Part shown: piece by piece, positions 46,871 to 56,186 of the stretch
How positions within the stretch are numbered: the first letter of the stretch is position 1
Layout: every line of letters starts with the position of its first letter
Assembly (NCBI RefSeq): GCF_041153465.1
Contig: NZ_CP154858.1
Location: 2,418,001-2,482,000 of the forward strand
Direction of reading: 5' to 3'
DNA: 64,000 bases
Source of the DNA: Thermohahella caldifontis
Lineage (GTDB): Bacteria > Pseudomonadota > Gammaproteobacteria > Pseudomonadales > Oleiphilaceae
The notes under the pieces: generated by a model
Told to the model about the DNA's origin: nothing
Database searches by the model: none
What the model saw: the letters and a program-made list of their open reading frames with translations, nothing else
Translations under genes and position numbers: made by a program

Positions 46871-47833
46871 TCACTCCAGGCGCGTGCCCGGCTCCAGAAG
46901 GGGTTTGCCCCCGTTGATGAAATCATTCACGCTCAGGGGTTTGCCGCCGGGTAGTTGCAGGCGGGTGATGATCAGGGTACCTTCCCCGCAGGCAATGCGG
47001 ATGCCGTCACGCGACTTCTCCAGTACGGTGCCCTCGGGGGCGTCTGCCGAAGCCGGCGCGGGGTGGGCCTGATGAATCCGGATGACCTCACCGCCAGCCG
47101 TGGTCCAGGCCACGGGCCAGGGGTGGTAGGCCCGCACAATCCGGTCCAGCACCTGCGCGGGGCGGGACCAGTCCAGTCTCGCATCGGGCTTGCCGATCTT
47201 GGCAGCGTAGGTGGCCTGATCGTTGTCCTGGGGGATGCCCACCGGTCGCTCACCGGCGGACAGCCGGTCGAGATAGTCACAGATCATGCGCGCACCCAGC
47301 CCGGCCAGGGTATCGTGCAGGGTGCCTCCCGTATCTGATTCGGTAATGGGAACGCTTTCCTGCATCAGCATGGCGCCGGTGTCGAGGCCTTCATCCATCT
47401 GCATGAGGGTGATGCCGGTTGCCGTATCCCCGGCCTCGATGGCCCGCTGAATGGGCGCAGCACCCCGCCAGCGGGGCAGCAGGGACGCGTGGATGTTGAC
47501 GCAGCCCAGTTCGGGTATGTCGAGCACTGTGCGCGGCAGAATGAGTCCGTAGGCAGCCACGACCATGACATCAGGCCGGAACCCGGCCAGCCGGGCGACT
47601 TCGGCTTCGGAGCGGAAGTTGACAGGCTGTTCGACGGGAATGCCGGCATCCAGCGCCACCCGCTTGACAGGAGAGGGCTGGAGCTTGTGGCCACGGCCGG
47701 CCGGACGATCAGGTTGGGTGTACACCGCCACGGGCACATGGCCCCGGTTCAGCAGCGCTTGCAGCGCGGTGGCGGCAAAATCCGGTGTGCCGGCGTACAC
47801 GATTCTCAACGCCGGTGACGGGTTTGTCGTCAT
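46871..47833 (-). CDS. fmt: methionyl-tRNA formyltransferase
   Basis: Formylates initiator Met-tRNA. The 320-residue protein has RIVYAGTPDFAATAL at the start, the catalytic stretch NIHASLLPRWRGAAPIQRAI near residue 112-132 and a C-terminal OB-fold domain. Nineteen bases after def. Confidence 0.96.
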   Translation of the reverse strand: MTTNPSPALRIVYAGTPDFAATALQALLNRGHVPVAVYTQPDRPAGRGHKLQPSPVKRVALDAGIPVEQPVNFRSEAEVARLAGFRPDVMVVAAYGLILPRTVLDIPELGCVNIHASLLPRWRGAAPIQRAIEAGDTATGITLMQMDEGLDTGAMLMQESVPITESDTGGTLHDTLAGLGARMICDYLDRLSAGERPVGIPQDNDQATYAAKIGKPDARLDWSRPAQVLDRIVRAYHPWPVAWTTAGGEVIRIHQAHPAPASADAPEGTVLEKSRDGIRIACGEGTLIITRLQLPGGKPLSVNDFINGGKPLLEPGTRLE

Positions 47834-47852
47834 TCACTCTCCCAGGGCCGGC

Positions 47853-48359
47853 TTACGCCAGGCGACGGTGCATTTTTTCCAGCTTCTTGCGAATGCGTGC
47901 CCGCTTCACGGGGCTGAGGTAGTCCACGAACAGCTTGCCATTGAGGTGATCCACCTCATGCTGGATGCATACCGCCAGCAGGCCGGTGGCTTCCAGCTCG
48001 AACGGTTCTCCGTTGCGGTCCAGTGCCCGGACACGCACATGCTCGATGCGTTCCACATCTTCATAGAACCCCGGAACGGACAGACAGCCTTCGGCCATGG
48101 GCACGGGCTCACCGTCCAGCACTTCCACCTCGGGATTGATGAAGACCATGGGTTCGTTCTTGTCTTCGGACACATCGATCACCACCACGCGTTCATGCAC
48201 GTTGACCTGGGTGGCGGCCAGTCCGATCCCTGGGGCGTCGTACATGGTTTCGAGCATGTCGTCCGCCAGCTTGCGAATCCGGTCGTCCACTTTTGTGACG
48301 GGTTTCGCGACCGTACGCAGACGGGGGTCAGGAAATTCAATAATCTGGAGCTTGCTCAT
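47853..48359 (-). CDS. def: peptide deformylase
   Basis: Removes the formyl group from new proteins. The 168-residue metalloenzyme has the three motifs GIGLAATQV (near residue 45), EGCLSVPG (near 90) and QHEVDHLNG (near 132), with the Cys and two His metal ligands. First gene of def-fmt-rsmB-trkA-trkH. Divergent from the LysM gene. Confidence 0.97.
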   Translation of the reverse strand: MSKLQIIEFPDPRLRTVAKPVTKVDDRIRKLADDMLETMYDAPGIGLAATQVNVHERVVVIDVSEDKNEPMVFINPEVEVLDGEPVPMAEGCLSVPGFYEDVERIEHVRVRALDRNGEPFELEATGLLAVCIQHEVDHLNGKLFVDYLSPVKRARIRKKLEKMHRRLA

Positions 48360-48506
48360 AACAATCTGTAGTAAAATTATGGTATGGAATCGGGAATGGC
48401 TGCTAGTATTATCTATCAGCGATCAAATGAGTACAAATTATTCCCGGCAAAAAGGCGAAACAACGGGATTTCGTCCTCGGGGCACCGGAACTCAAGGAAA
48501 ATCACT

Positions 48507-49535
48507 ATGCGGAAAGTTCTTTCCATTGCATCACTGGTACTGGGTCTGATGCTGGCCCAATGGAGCTGGGCAGAAGCTCAGTGGCGAGAGGATCACCCGG
48601 ACACCTACACCGTGGTGAAGGGGGACACGCTCTGGGATATCGCTTCCCGTTTCCTCAACAACCCCTGGTACTGGCCGGAAATCTGGTATGCCAACCCGCA
48701 GATTGCCAACCCGCACCTGATCTATCCGGGTGATGTGCTGCAGCTGGTTTACATTGACGGCAAGCCCCGGGTGACGGTCGGACAGCGCGGGCCCGGTGCC
48801 AATACCATCAAGCTGTCGCCCAAGGTGCGTGCCACACCGCTGGCCAGCGCCATCCCGTCCATTCCGCTGGATGCCATTGCGCCCTTCCTGACCAACACCC
48901 GCATCGTGACCTTGGAAGAAATGCAGAAAGCGCCCTACGTGCTGCTGGGCAAGCGTGGCAACCTGGTGGTCGGGGCCGGGGACAGTGTTTATGTCCGCGG
49001 TGAGGTGAAGCCTGAGGAAGCCTACGGCATCTACCGCGAGGCGACCAAATACGTGGATCCGGATACCGGTGAGTTCCTCGGCCTGGAAGCACGCTCCCTG
49101 GCGCATGGCAAGATCACCGAAGTACGTGGCGAGATCGGTACCTACCTGGTGCAGAAGTCCAGCGCCGAGATCCTCAAGGGGGATCGCCTGCTGCACGAGG
49201 AAGACCGGGAACTGTCCACCAACTTTGTGCCCAGCGCACCGGATCAGGATATCAGGGGCAAGATGATTGCCGTGCTGGACGGGGTGTCACAGATTGGCCA
49301 GTACGATGTGGTGGTGGTGAATCTGGGACGTGACAAGGTCAAGGAAGGTAATGTGCTGGCCGTGTACAAGAAGGGTGAGCAGGTCAAGGATCCTTACACC
49401 AAGGAAATTCTGCAACTGCCCAGCGAGCGCGCCGGCCTGATGATGCTGTTCCGGGTGTTTGACAAGGTCAGCTATGGCCTGATTCTGCGCGCAGAGCGCC
49501 CGCTGGCGGTGCTGGACGAAGTCCGCAAGCCCTGA
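48507..49535 (+). CDS. LysM-domain periplasmic protein
   Basis: The 342-residue product has a Sec signal peptide (residues about 1-23, ending SWAEA), then a LysM peptidoglycan-binding domain (YTVVKGDTLWDIASRFLNNPWYWPEIW, near residues 34-80), and a C-terminal region without a named catalytic motif. The ATG 48507 follows AAGGAAA; an earlier frame start at 48384 is not supported. Same position as the LysM gene between def and dprA in Pseudomonas. Confidence 0.9.
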   Translation: MRKVLSIASLVLGLMLAQWSWAEAQWREDHPDTYTVVKGDTLWDIASRFLNNPWYWPEIWYANPQIANPHLIYPGDVLQLVYIDGKPRVTVGQRGPGANTIKLSPKVRATPLASAIPSIPLDAIAPFLTNTRIVTLEEMQKAPYVLLGKRGNLVVGAGDSVYVRGEVKPEEAYGIYREATKYVDPDTGEFLGLEARSLAHGKITEVRGEIGTYLVQKSSAEILKGDRLLHEEDRELSTNFVPSAPDQDIRGKMIAVLDGVSQIGQYDVVVVNLGRDKVKEGNVLAVYKKGEQVKDPYTKEILQLPSERAGLMMLFRVFDKVSYGLILRAERPLAVLDEVRKP

Positions 49536-49588
49536 TCTGATCTGAAACGGGTGCCAGGATGGCACCCTGCAATGGCAAGGGAGTCTGC

Positions 49589-50731
49589 ATGTCTCTTCTC
49601 CCCCGTTGGCTCAATCTGAGTCAGGTGCCGGGACTGGGTGCCCGGCGCATGCGTGATCTGATACCTTATCTCCATGATCCTCTGGGCTATGCGCAGGCAC
49701 GGTGCCTGTCCGGAAATGGTGCCCGCTCAGCGATGCTTGAAGCAGCCTGGACGGCCAGGGCACCGATCTCCCCGGAAGTGGAGCGGATTCTCACATGGGC
49801 GGAAGGCACGGATCGGCATATCCTGCCCCTGTGGGATGAACGCTATCCACCCTTGCTGAAGGAAATCCCGGATCCGCCGGCAGTGCTCCATGTATTGGGT
49901 GACACGAACGTATTGCGACAGCCACAGCTGGCCATGGTCGGTACCCGCAAGCCCTCCCCTGGTGCACGGCAGGGTGCGGAGGTCTTTGCCCGTGCAGCGG
50001 TGGAGCGGGGTCTGACCGTGACCAGCGGCCTGGCACTGGGTGTGGATGGCCTGGCCCATGCGGCGGCGCTGGATGCCCGGGGGCGAACCATCGCCGTGCT
50101 GGGAGGCGGTGTGAGCTGCCTCTATCCCCGGCAGCATGCCGGGTTGGCGGAGCGTATCCTTGCCGGGCAGGGGGCCGTCATCAGCGAGATGCCGCCGGAC
50201 ACCCCGGCGACAGCGCGCCTGTTCCCGCGACGCAACCGCATTATCAGCGGGCTTTCCCTGGCGACCCTGGTGGTGGAGGCCGGAGAGAAGAGCGGTTCCC
50301 TGATCACGGCACGTCTGGCGGCCGAGCAGGGTCGGGATGTCTGCGTGCTGCCGGGCCCCTGGCAGAGCCCGCAGGCCCGTGGCAGTAACCGCCTCATCAA
50401 GCAGGGAGCCCGCCCCGTAGACTGCCCGGAGGACCTGGACGAGGATCTGGCAGGATGGCTGAGCCTGTGGCAGTCCCTGCACCCGGAATCGCCCGCCGGG
50501 ATCCATCCGGCGGAAACACGGGAACACCGGTCGGATGGCGGTGACCCGGAGTGCGCCCCGGAACCGGCCCTGCGTGCCGTGCTGGAGGCCATCGGTTATA
50601 CCCCCACGCCCCTTGATGTGCTGGTACAGCGGTCCGGTCGGCCGGCGGAATGCCTGGCCGCCGATATCCTGCGCCTGGAGCTGGAAGGCTGGGTCGCCAG
50701 CGTGCCCGGCGGCGTGGTGCGCACACGCTGA
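49589..50731 (+). CDS. dprA: DNA processing protein DprA
   Basis: Loads RecA on incoming single-stranded DNA during transformation. The 380-residue protein has the Rossmann-like core (AMVGTRKPSPGARQGA near residue 115; GLALGVDGLAHAAALDA near 150; FPRRNRIISGLSL near 212) and a C-terminal winged-helix domain. ATG 49589 follows AAGGGAG; the frame opens 30 bases earlier without a ribosome site. The gene is common in non-competent species too, so it does not prove competence. Confidence 0.94.
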   Translation: MSLLPRWLNLSQVPGLGARRMRDLIPYLHDPLGYAQARCLSGNGARSAMLEAAWTARAPISPEVERILTWAEGTDRHILPLWDERYPPLLKEIPDPPAVLHVLGDTNVLRQPQLAMVGTRKPSPGARQGAEVFARAAVERGLTVTSGLALGVDGLAHAAALDARGRTIAVLGGGVSCLYPRQHAGLAERILAGQGAVISEMPPDTPATARLFPRRNRIISGLSLATLVVEAGEKSGSLITARLAAEQGRDVCVLPGPWQSPQARGSNRLIKQGARPVDCPEDLDEDLAGWLSLWQSLHPESPAGIHPAETREHRSDGGDPECAPEPALRAVLEAIGYTPTPLDVLVQRSGRPAECLAADILRLELEGWVASVPGGVVRTR

Positions 50732-50849
50732 GTCCCCGGGACGGGCGCTGCAGCAGGGGGAATGACCGATAAAAGCGAATTGTCATGCCAGGGGGTTTCG
50801 GCTAAGTTGGCCGCCAATTCATTCCCGAACCGAAGGACCCTGTGACCTG

Positions 50850-51401
50850 ATGACCCGAGATGCCGACCTGAACCTGGCCGTCGAGACCATTCGTGGCGGT
50901 GGAGTCCTGGCCTACCCGACAGAAGCGGTCTGGGGGCTGGGCTGCGACCCCCTGAACGAGCAGGCTGTGCAACGTATTCTGGCACTCAAGTCACGCCCGC
51001 AGGAGAAAGGCGTCATTCTGATCAGTGGCCAGGTGGCGCATTTTGAACCCCTGCTTGCCCCCTTGCCCGAAGCCACCCGACAGACCATTCTGGACAGCTG
51101 GCCTGCAGCCGTGACCTGGATTGTGCCGGACACCACCCTGCCCGTCTGGATTCGTGGTGCCCACGCCTCCGTGGCAATCCGCGTCACCCCTCACCCGCTG
51201 GTGGCCGCACTGACGGCGCGCCTGGGACATGCCATCGTCTCCACTTCATGCAACCCCTCGGATCTGCCGGAAGCACGCACGCTGGCTCAAGCCAGGGCAT
51301 ATTTCGGAGACCGCGTGGATGCCTACCTGCCGGGTGAGACGCTGGGACTGGACAGGCCCAGCCGGATTATGGATAGTGTCAGCGGTCGAACCCTGCGCTA
51401 G
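50850..51401 (+). CDS. tsaC: threonylcarbamoyl-AMP synthase (TsaC/Sua5/YrdC)
   Basis: Makes threonylcarbamoyl-AMP for t6A37 of ANN-decoding tRNAs. The 183-residue protein has the YrdC fold features: VLAYPTEAVWGLGCDP near residue 17-32, LKSRPQEKGVILI near 47 and SCNPSDLPEARTL near 131. Single-domain short form. Nine bases before hemF. Confidence 0.94.
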   Translation: MTRDADLNLAVETIRGGGVLAYPTEAVWGLGCDPLNEQAVQRILALKSRPQEKGVILISGQVAHFEPLLAPLPEATRQTILDSWPAAVTWIVPDTTLPVWIRGAHASVAIRVTPHPLVAALTARLGHAIVSTSCNPSDLPEARTLAQARAYFGDRVDAYLPGETLGLDRPSRIMDSVSGRTLR

Positions 51402-51410
51402 GAACCACCT

Positions 51411-52319
51411 ATGGATATTTCAGCTGTAGAAGCTTACCTTCGGGACCTTCAGGACCGGATTTGTGCCGGTCTGGAAGCCCTCGACGGCCATGCCACCTTC
51501 AGGGAAGATGCCTGGACTCGCGAGGAAGGCGGGGGCGGGCGGACCCGCGTCCTGACCGAGGGGGGCGTGTTCGAGAAAGCTGGCGTCAACTATTCACTGG
51601 TTCATGGCAACCGCCTCCCACCGAGTGCGACAGCCAACCGTCCGGAGATGGCCGGTGCGTCCTTCCGGGCCATGGGTGTCTCGCTGGTGATTCATCCGCG
51701 CAGTCCCTTTGTGCCCACCTCCCATGCCAATGTCCGCTTCTTCATCGCCGAGAAGCCCGGACACGAACCGGTCTGGTGGTTTGGCGGCGGTTATGACCTC
51801 ACACCCTATTATCCCTTCGAGGAAGATTGCGTGCACTGGCACCGGGTGGCCGCGGCGGCCTGTGCGCCCTTCGGCGACGAGGTGTATCCCAGGTTCAAGG
51901 CCTGGTGTGACGAGTATTTCTTTCTGCGTCACCGCAATGAGCCGCGCGGGATCGGGGGGCTGTTCTTTGATGACCTGAATGAGTGGGGCTTCGAGCGCTG
52001 TTTCGAATTCATGCGTGCTGTGGGAGACAGCTATCTGGACGCCTATGGTCCCATCGTGGAACGGCGCAGGGGACTGCCCTGGACCGACAAGGAACGCCAG
52101 TTCCAGCTCTACCGGCGCGGACGCTATGCAGAGTTCAATCTGGTCTGGGATCGGGGTACCCACTTCGGCCTCCAATCCGGCGGACGGACCGAATCCATCC
52201 TCATGTCCATGCCGCCACTGGTGCGCTGGGACTACAACTGGCAACCGGAACCCGGCTCGCCCGAGGCGCGGCTGACGGACCATTTCCTCAAACCCCGCAA
52301 CTGGCTGGAGCCGGACTGA
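51411..52319 (+). CDS. hemF: oxygen-dependent coproporphyrinogen III oxidase
   Basis: Aerobic step of haem synthesis. The 302-residue protein carries the family blocks GGGRTRVLTEGGVFEKAGVN near residue 43, MGVSLVIHPRSPFVPTSHANVRFF near 87-108 and WWFGGGYDLTPYYPFEED near 122. The quinone oxidoreductase gene that sits before hemF in Pseudomonas is absent. Stop codon overlaps the aroE start. Confidence 0.97.
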   Translation: MDISAVEAYLRDLQDRICAGLEALDGHATFREDAWTREEGGGGRTRVLTEGGVFEKAGVNYSLVHGNRLPPSATANRPEMAGASFRAMGVSLVIHPRSPFVPTSHANVRFFIAEKPGHEPVWWFGGGYDLTPYYPFEEDCVHWHRVAAAACAPFGDEVYPRFKAWCDEYFFLRHRNEPRGIGGLFFDDLNEWGFERCFEFMRAVGDSYLDAYGPIVERRRGLPWTDKERQFQLYRRGRYAEFNLVWDRGTHFGLQSGGRTESILMSMPPLVRWDYNWQPEPGSPEARLTDHFLKPRNWLEPD

Positions 52320-53128
52320 TGGACCGCTACGCCGTGATCGGACACCCCGTGCGGCACAGCAAGTCGCCGCGCATTCATCAGATGTTTGCCGAGCAGACGA
52401 AGCAGGCACTCACTTACACGGCCATTGAAGCGCCGCTGGACGGGTTTGCCCATACGGTGCGGACCTTTGTGGAAAACGGGGGCAAGGGGCTCAATGTCAC
52501 CGTGCCCTTCAAGGAAGAAGCCTTTGCCCTGGCTCAGCAACGCACTCCCTTGGCGGAGCGCGCCGGCGCGGTCAATACCCTGTATCTGGAGGGCGAGGTG
52601 CTCTGCGGTACCACCACCGACGGGGTGGGGCTGGTGCGGGACCTGACGGATAACCTGGGCCTGACCCTGCAGGGCAAGCGCATTCTGGTGCTGGGTGCCG
52701 GCGGTGCGGTGCGTGGTGTTCTCGAGCCGCTGCTGGCCCGGCAACCGGCAGCGCTGGTGATCGCCAACCGTACGGCATCCCGGGCCGAAACGCTGGCGGA
52801 ACTGTTCGCCCCGCTGGGCCCCGTTGAGGCCTGTGCGCCCGGGGCGCTGGAAGGGCCCTTTGACCTCATCATCAACGGCACGGCGGCCAGCCTTCAGGGA
52901 CAGGTGCCGGATCTGCCCTCAGGTCTTGTGAGTGAGCACACACACACCTACGACATGATGTATGGCAGGGATCTGACACCTTTCAGTCGCTGGGCACTGG
53001 CGCAGGGCGCGGCGGCGGCCCACGATGGGCTGGGCATGCTGGTGGAACAGGCGGCGGAATCCTTTTTCATCTGGCGCGGCGTACGGCCGGCCACCGCACC
53101 CGTCCTGGCGGCCCTGCGCAAGGGCTGA
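52319..53128 (+). CDS. aroE: shikimate dehydrogenase (NADP+)
   Basis: Reduces 3-dehydroshikimate in aromatic amino acid synthesis. The 269-residue protein has VIGHPVRHSKSPRIHQ near residue 6, KGLNVTVPFKEEAF near 60 (catalytic Lys), the NADP loop GAGGAVRGVL near 128 and NRTASRAE after it. ATG at 52319 overlaps the hemF stop by one base (TGATG). Normal length. Confidence 0.96.
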   Translation: MDRYAVIGHPVRHSKSPRIHQMFAEQTKQALTYTAIEAPLDGFAHTVRTFVENGGKGLNVTVPFKEEAFALAQQRTPLAERAGAVNTLYLEGEVLCGTTTDGVGLVRDLTDNLGLTLQGKRILVLGAGGAVRGVLEPLLARQPAALVIANRTASRAETLAELFAPLGPVEACAPGALEGPFDLIINGTAASLQGQVPDLPSGLVSEHTHTYDMMYGRDLTPFSRWALAQGAAAAHDGLGMLVEQAAESFFIWRGVRPATAPVLAALRKG

Positions 53129-53205
53129 TCCCGACCGTCGCTCAAGCACGACGACAAACAGCCGCTATACTCTTCATCAGACCTTCCGGAAGAGTGAGAA
53201 CGCGC

Positions 53206-54003
53206 ATGGATGTTTTGACCTGGCTCGGGCTGCTGTCGGCGGTGGGCGTCGTGACCGCGGCCATCCTGTCCGGGTCCGGACTGGATACCTTCGTCAATCT
53301 GCCCGGTCTGGGCATTGTCGTCTTCGGCACCCTGGCGGTCACCCTGGTCAAGTTCCGGGCGGCCAATCTCGGCAGCAGTATCCGCCTCGCCTTCAGAACC
53401 GCCTTTGTGGATCGCCAGCCGGACCCCCGTGCCCTGGTGGAGGAACTGCAGGCACTGGCCAATGTGGTCCGCAAGGACGGCATGATCGGCATTGACCGCA
53501 TGACCTTTCGTCAGCCTCTGGTGGAACGGGCCGCGTTGCTGGCGGCAGATGGTCATCCCCCGGAATTTGTGGAAGAAGTGCTGGCGGACGAACTGGATCA
53601 GACACTGCAGCGTCTGCAGACGGCGGAGAGCGTGTTCCGCGGCATGGGTGATTCGGCGCCGGCCCTGGGCATGCTGGGAACGCTGGTGGGCCTGGTGCAG
53701 ATGCTCAACAACATGGAAGACCCGTCCTCCATCGGGCCTGCCATGGCGGTGGCGCTGCTGACCACCTTCTACGGGGCCTTCATAGCCCAGCTCATTGCCT
53801 TGCCGCTGGCCGACAAGCTGCGCCTCAAGGCGGAAGATGAAGTCCGCTCCCGCATGATTGTTTTCCGGGCCATGCAAAGCATTCTGCGCGGCCAGAACCC
53901 CCGCGTCATGCTGGATGTCCTGAAATCCTGGGTGCCGGACCTGACACTCGCCAAACCTGCGGCTGCGGGCAGCGAGGCCGGCCGGACGGAGCCCAGTCTG
54001 TGA
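53206..54003 (+). CDS. flagellar motor stator protein MotA/PomA
   Basis: The 265-residue protein has four hydrophobic segments and the MotA/ExbB region (APALGMLGTLVGLVQML near residue 155, LLTTFYGAFIAQLIALPLADKL near 185). It is closer to PomA-type than to E. coli MotA in length and start (MDVLTWLGL). The ATG at 53206 is preferred; a GTG four codons earlier is possible. It overlaps motB by 4 bases. Ion used cannot be decided by eye. Confidence 0.9.
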   Translation: MDVLTWLGLLSAVGVVTAAILSGSGLDTFVNLPGLGIVVFGTLAVTLVKFRAANLGSSIRLAFRTAFVDRQPDPRALVEELQALANVVRKDGMIGIDRMTFRQPLVERAALLAADGHPPEFVEEVLADELDQTLQRLQTAESVFRGMGDSAPALGMLGTLVGLVQMLNNMEDPSSIGPAMAVALLTTFYGAFIAQLIALPLADKLRLKAEDEVRSRMIVFRAMQSILRGQNPRVMLDVLKSWVPDLTLAKPAAAGSEAGRTEPSL

Positions 54004-54809
54004 AACGTCCGCTCAGGTCAGCCCCCGCAGCCGGTGCGCCCAACTGGATCGTCACCTTTGCCGATCTGATGACCCTGCTGCTGACCTTTTTCATCCTGCT
54101 GCTGTCCTTTTCCAACCTGGATACGGAAAAGTACAAGGCCATTGCCTACTCCATGAGTCGTGCCTTTGGCCTGAGCTGGATTGAAGCCCCGCCCGGCGGG
54201 CCCACACAGGCACCCCATGCGCCCATCGGGCCGCTGGAGTCCCCCGCTCCGGCACCGGAAGCCACCGCGCCCGGACCGGCCGGTGTGCCGGCTCCGGAAC
54301 CTCCCCTGACGGAGCCCGAAGTGGATACCCGCGGACAGACACCCACGGATGCCCTGGGCGCGCTGCTCATTACCGGGCTGGAGGATGCGGTGGCCAGGGA
54401 GCAGGTTCAGGTCACCTGGGATGCGGATCAGGTCACCCTGCGATTCTCCGAGAAGGTCACTTTCCCTTCCGGTACGGCGGAGCTGATGGATGACATCAAG
54501 CCCCTGATGACCGATATCGCCGCTATTCTGAGCCGTTGTGAAGGAGAAATCCGCGTCATGGGGCATACGGATGACCGTCCGGTTCAGACCGGCGCCTATC
54601 GTTCCAACTGGGATCTGTCCGCGGCCCGGGCCGTGAGCGTGGTGCATGAACTGGTGCGCGACCGGCGCCTGGATGCCGGGCGTGTGCTGGCGGTGGGCCG
54701 GGCAGAAACGGTACCGCTGGTGCCCAACACCTCCGAAGCAAACCGTGCCCGCAACCGGCGCGTGGAAATCCAGATTCTGCACCCCCGGTGCCGCCCCGAC
54801 AGCCCCTGA
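54000..54809 (+). CDS. flagellar motor stator protein MotB/PomB
   Basis: The 269-residue protein has one N-terminal membrane span with the ion-carrying aspartate (TFADLMTLLLTFFILLLSF, near residues 19-37), a Pro/Ala-rich linker (about 60-105) and a C-terminal OmpA-like peptidoglycan-binding domain (GHTDDRPVQTGAYRSNWDLSAARA near 185). GTG start at 54000 overlaps the motA stop. The linker looks longer and more proline-rich than usual. Confidence 0.92.
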   Translation: MKRPLRSAPAAGAPNWIVTFADLMTLLLTFFILLLSFSNLDTEKYKAIAYSMSRAFGLSWIEAPPGGPTQAPHAPIGPLESPAPAPEATAPGPAGVPAPEPPLTEPEVDTRGQTPTDALGALLITGLEDAVAREQVQVTWDADQVTLRFSEKVTFPSGTAELMDDIKPLMTDIAAILSRCEGEIRVMGHTDDRPVQTGAYRSNWDLSAARAVSVVHELVRDRRLDAGRVLAVGRAETVPLVPNTSEANRARNRRVEIQILHPRCRPDSP

Positions 54810-54899
54810 AGGGCATGGTCAAATTCCAAAAAGATATAAGAAACGCCGGGCTTAAAAGATAGAATGGACAGATCCCTGAATGCTCGGAGAACAGCACAC

Positions 54900-55193
54900 A
54901 TGAGTGGACCTTCACAGCCCAAGGTTGTTGGCGAAGTCTGGGAAGACGAACGCCTGCGCAGCTTTCTCGAACTCAAGCCGCTGGATGGCACCGACCCGGA
55001 TTATCACGTGCTCCGGCAGGCCTATGAACACATGCCGGAGGAACCCTTTGCGCGCTTCGTGGGTTTCTTTGTGGAAGCCGGCCGCAATATCAATGCCACC
55101 GGGCCGGATGGCGAAACCCTGCTGGCCCGGATTTCCCGTCACCGCCGGTCGCAGGCCTATGCCGAGGCCCTGAAAGCAGCCGGCGCCCACTGA
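54900..55193 (+). CDS. PA4642-family protein of unknown function
   Basis: The 97-residue product resembles the small Pseudomonas PA4642 family: KVVGEVWEDERLRSFLELKP near the start, YHVLRQAYEHM, FARFVGFFVEAGRNINA and LLARISRHRRSQAYAEALKAAGAH at the end. ATG 54900 has GGAG 10 bases before; earlier starts lack support. Function unknown. No neighbour is clearly linked, though a methyltransferase gene follows. Confidence 0.75.
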   Translation: MSGPSQPKVVGEVWEDERLRSFLELKPLDGTDPDYHVLRQAYEHMPEEPFARFVGFFVEAGRNINATGPDGETLLARISRHRRSQAYAEALKAAGAH

Positions 55194-55323
55194 GCGACCT
55201 GCCAAAGGGTTATATCTGACCGCAGCCAGCGTCCAAAATATTCTGTGCAGGTTTTGAACAGGCGCTATACTTCAAGACAGCTGTACTAAAACAAGAATGG
55301 ACGGGAAGCAAAAGGAGGGCGCC

Positions 55324-56124
55324 ATGGCTGCGCAGCCCGTATTGTTGTGTCTGTATTGTCGAGAAGGAACCTGCATGCCCAACCACGCGCAGAACGCGTG
55401 GGTATGCACCCAATGTGATCATACCTATCCCTGTGTGGACGGGGTGATCGATACCCTGTACGGCGATCCGCCGCCGCGCACGCTGGCCCAATGGCTTATG
55501 GAGTCGGATTGGGTGGTGCGTCTCTATGAAAGCCGCCTCTGGCGCCGCAATCCCCTGTTTGAGTGGTATGCCGGGATTTCCTTTCAGGAGGAAGTCCGGG
55601 AAATCCTGCGGGCGGCCGACCTTCAGCCGGACAATCAGGTGTTGGATCTGGCCTGCGGCAGCGGGTTGTACAGCCGGGTACTGGCGCGACAGGTGCGGCG
55701 GGGCCGGGTTGTCGGTGTGGATATCTCCTGGCCCATGCTGCGCCATGCGGTGCGGCGTGCCGCCACGGAGAGGCTGGACAACCTGACGTTCGTGAGAGCC
55801 GATGCCCTGCGCCTGCCCTTTCCGGACAATGCCTTTGACGTGGTGAACTGCTGCGGGGCCCTGCATCTGTTCGACGATGTGGATGCGGTGCTGGCAGAAA
55901 TGCAACGGGTGCTCAGGCCCGGAGGACGGATGACCGCGGCGGTGTTTCGTCAGCGCGGCGATACGCAGCTTTCGGCGCGCAGTGCTTGGCTGGGAGTGAC
56001 CCGTTTTGTGCCGGACGAACTGCTGAAGATGATCGGACGGGCGGGATTTGCCGAGCGGGAAATTCATCACAACCGGGGCGGCTGGATGCTGGTGTCCTCT
56101 CAAAAGACCAGACACCCCGCCTGA
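55324..56124 (+). CDS. SAM-dependent methyltransferase with N-terminal zinc ribbon
   Basis: The 266-residue protein starts with a four-Cys segment (LCLYCREGTC, then WVCTQCDHTYPC, residues about 9-46) that looks like a Trm112-type zinc ribbon, followed by a class I methyltransferase with VLDLACGSGLYSRVLA near residue 107, VVGVDISWPMLRHA and ADALRLPFPDNAFDVVNC. Substrate unknown. ATG 55324 follows AAGGAGG. Convergent with hsp20. Confidence 0.88.
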   Translation: MAAQPVLLCLYCREGTCMPNHAQNAWVCTQCDHTYPCVDGVIDTLYGDPPPRTLAQWLMESDWVVRLYESRLWRRNPLFEWYAGISFQEEVREILRAADLQPDNQVLDLACGSGLYSRVLARQVRRGRVVGVDISWPMLRHAVRRAATERLDNLTFVRADALRLPFPDNAFDVVNCCGALHLFDDVDAVLAEMQRVLRPGGRMTAAVFRQRGDTQLSARSAWLGVTRFVPDELLKMIGRAGFAEREIHHNRGGWMLVSSQKTRHPA

Positions 56125-56125
56125 G

Positions 56126-56164
56126 ATGAAAAACCCGGCGCACGGGTGAGCGAGTGCGCCGGGT
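56126..56164 (-). terminator. rho-independent terminator of hsp20
   Basis: 11-bp stem ACCCGGCGCAC/GTGCGCCGGGT (56133-56143 with 56154-56164); on the minus strand it is followed by TTTTTCATC. It lies 23 bases after the hsp20 stop and could stop the converging methyltransferase transcript too. Confidence 0.88.
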
Positions 56165-56186
56165 GCACGGGCGATTGGCCCGCGGA

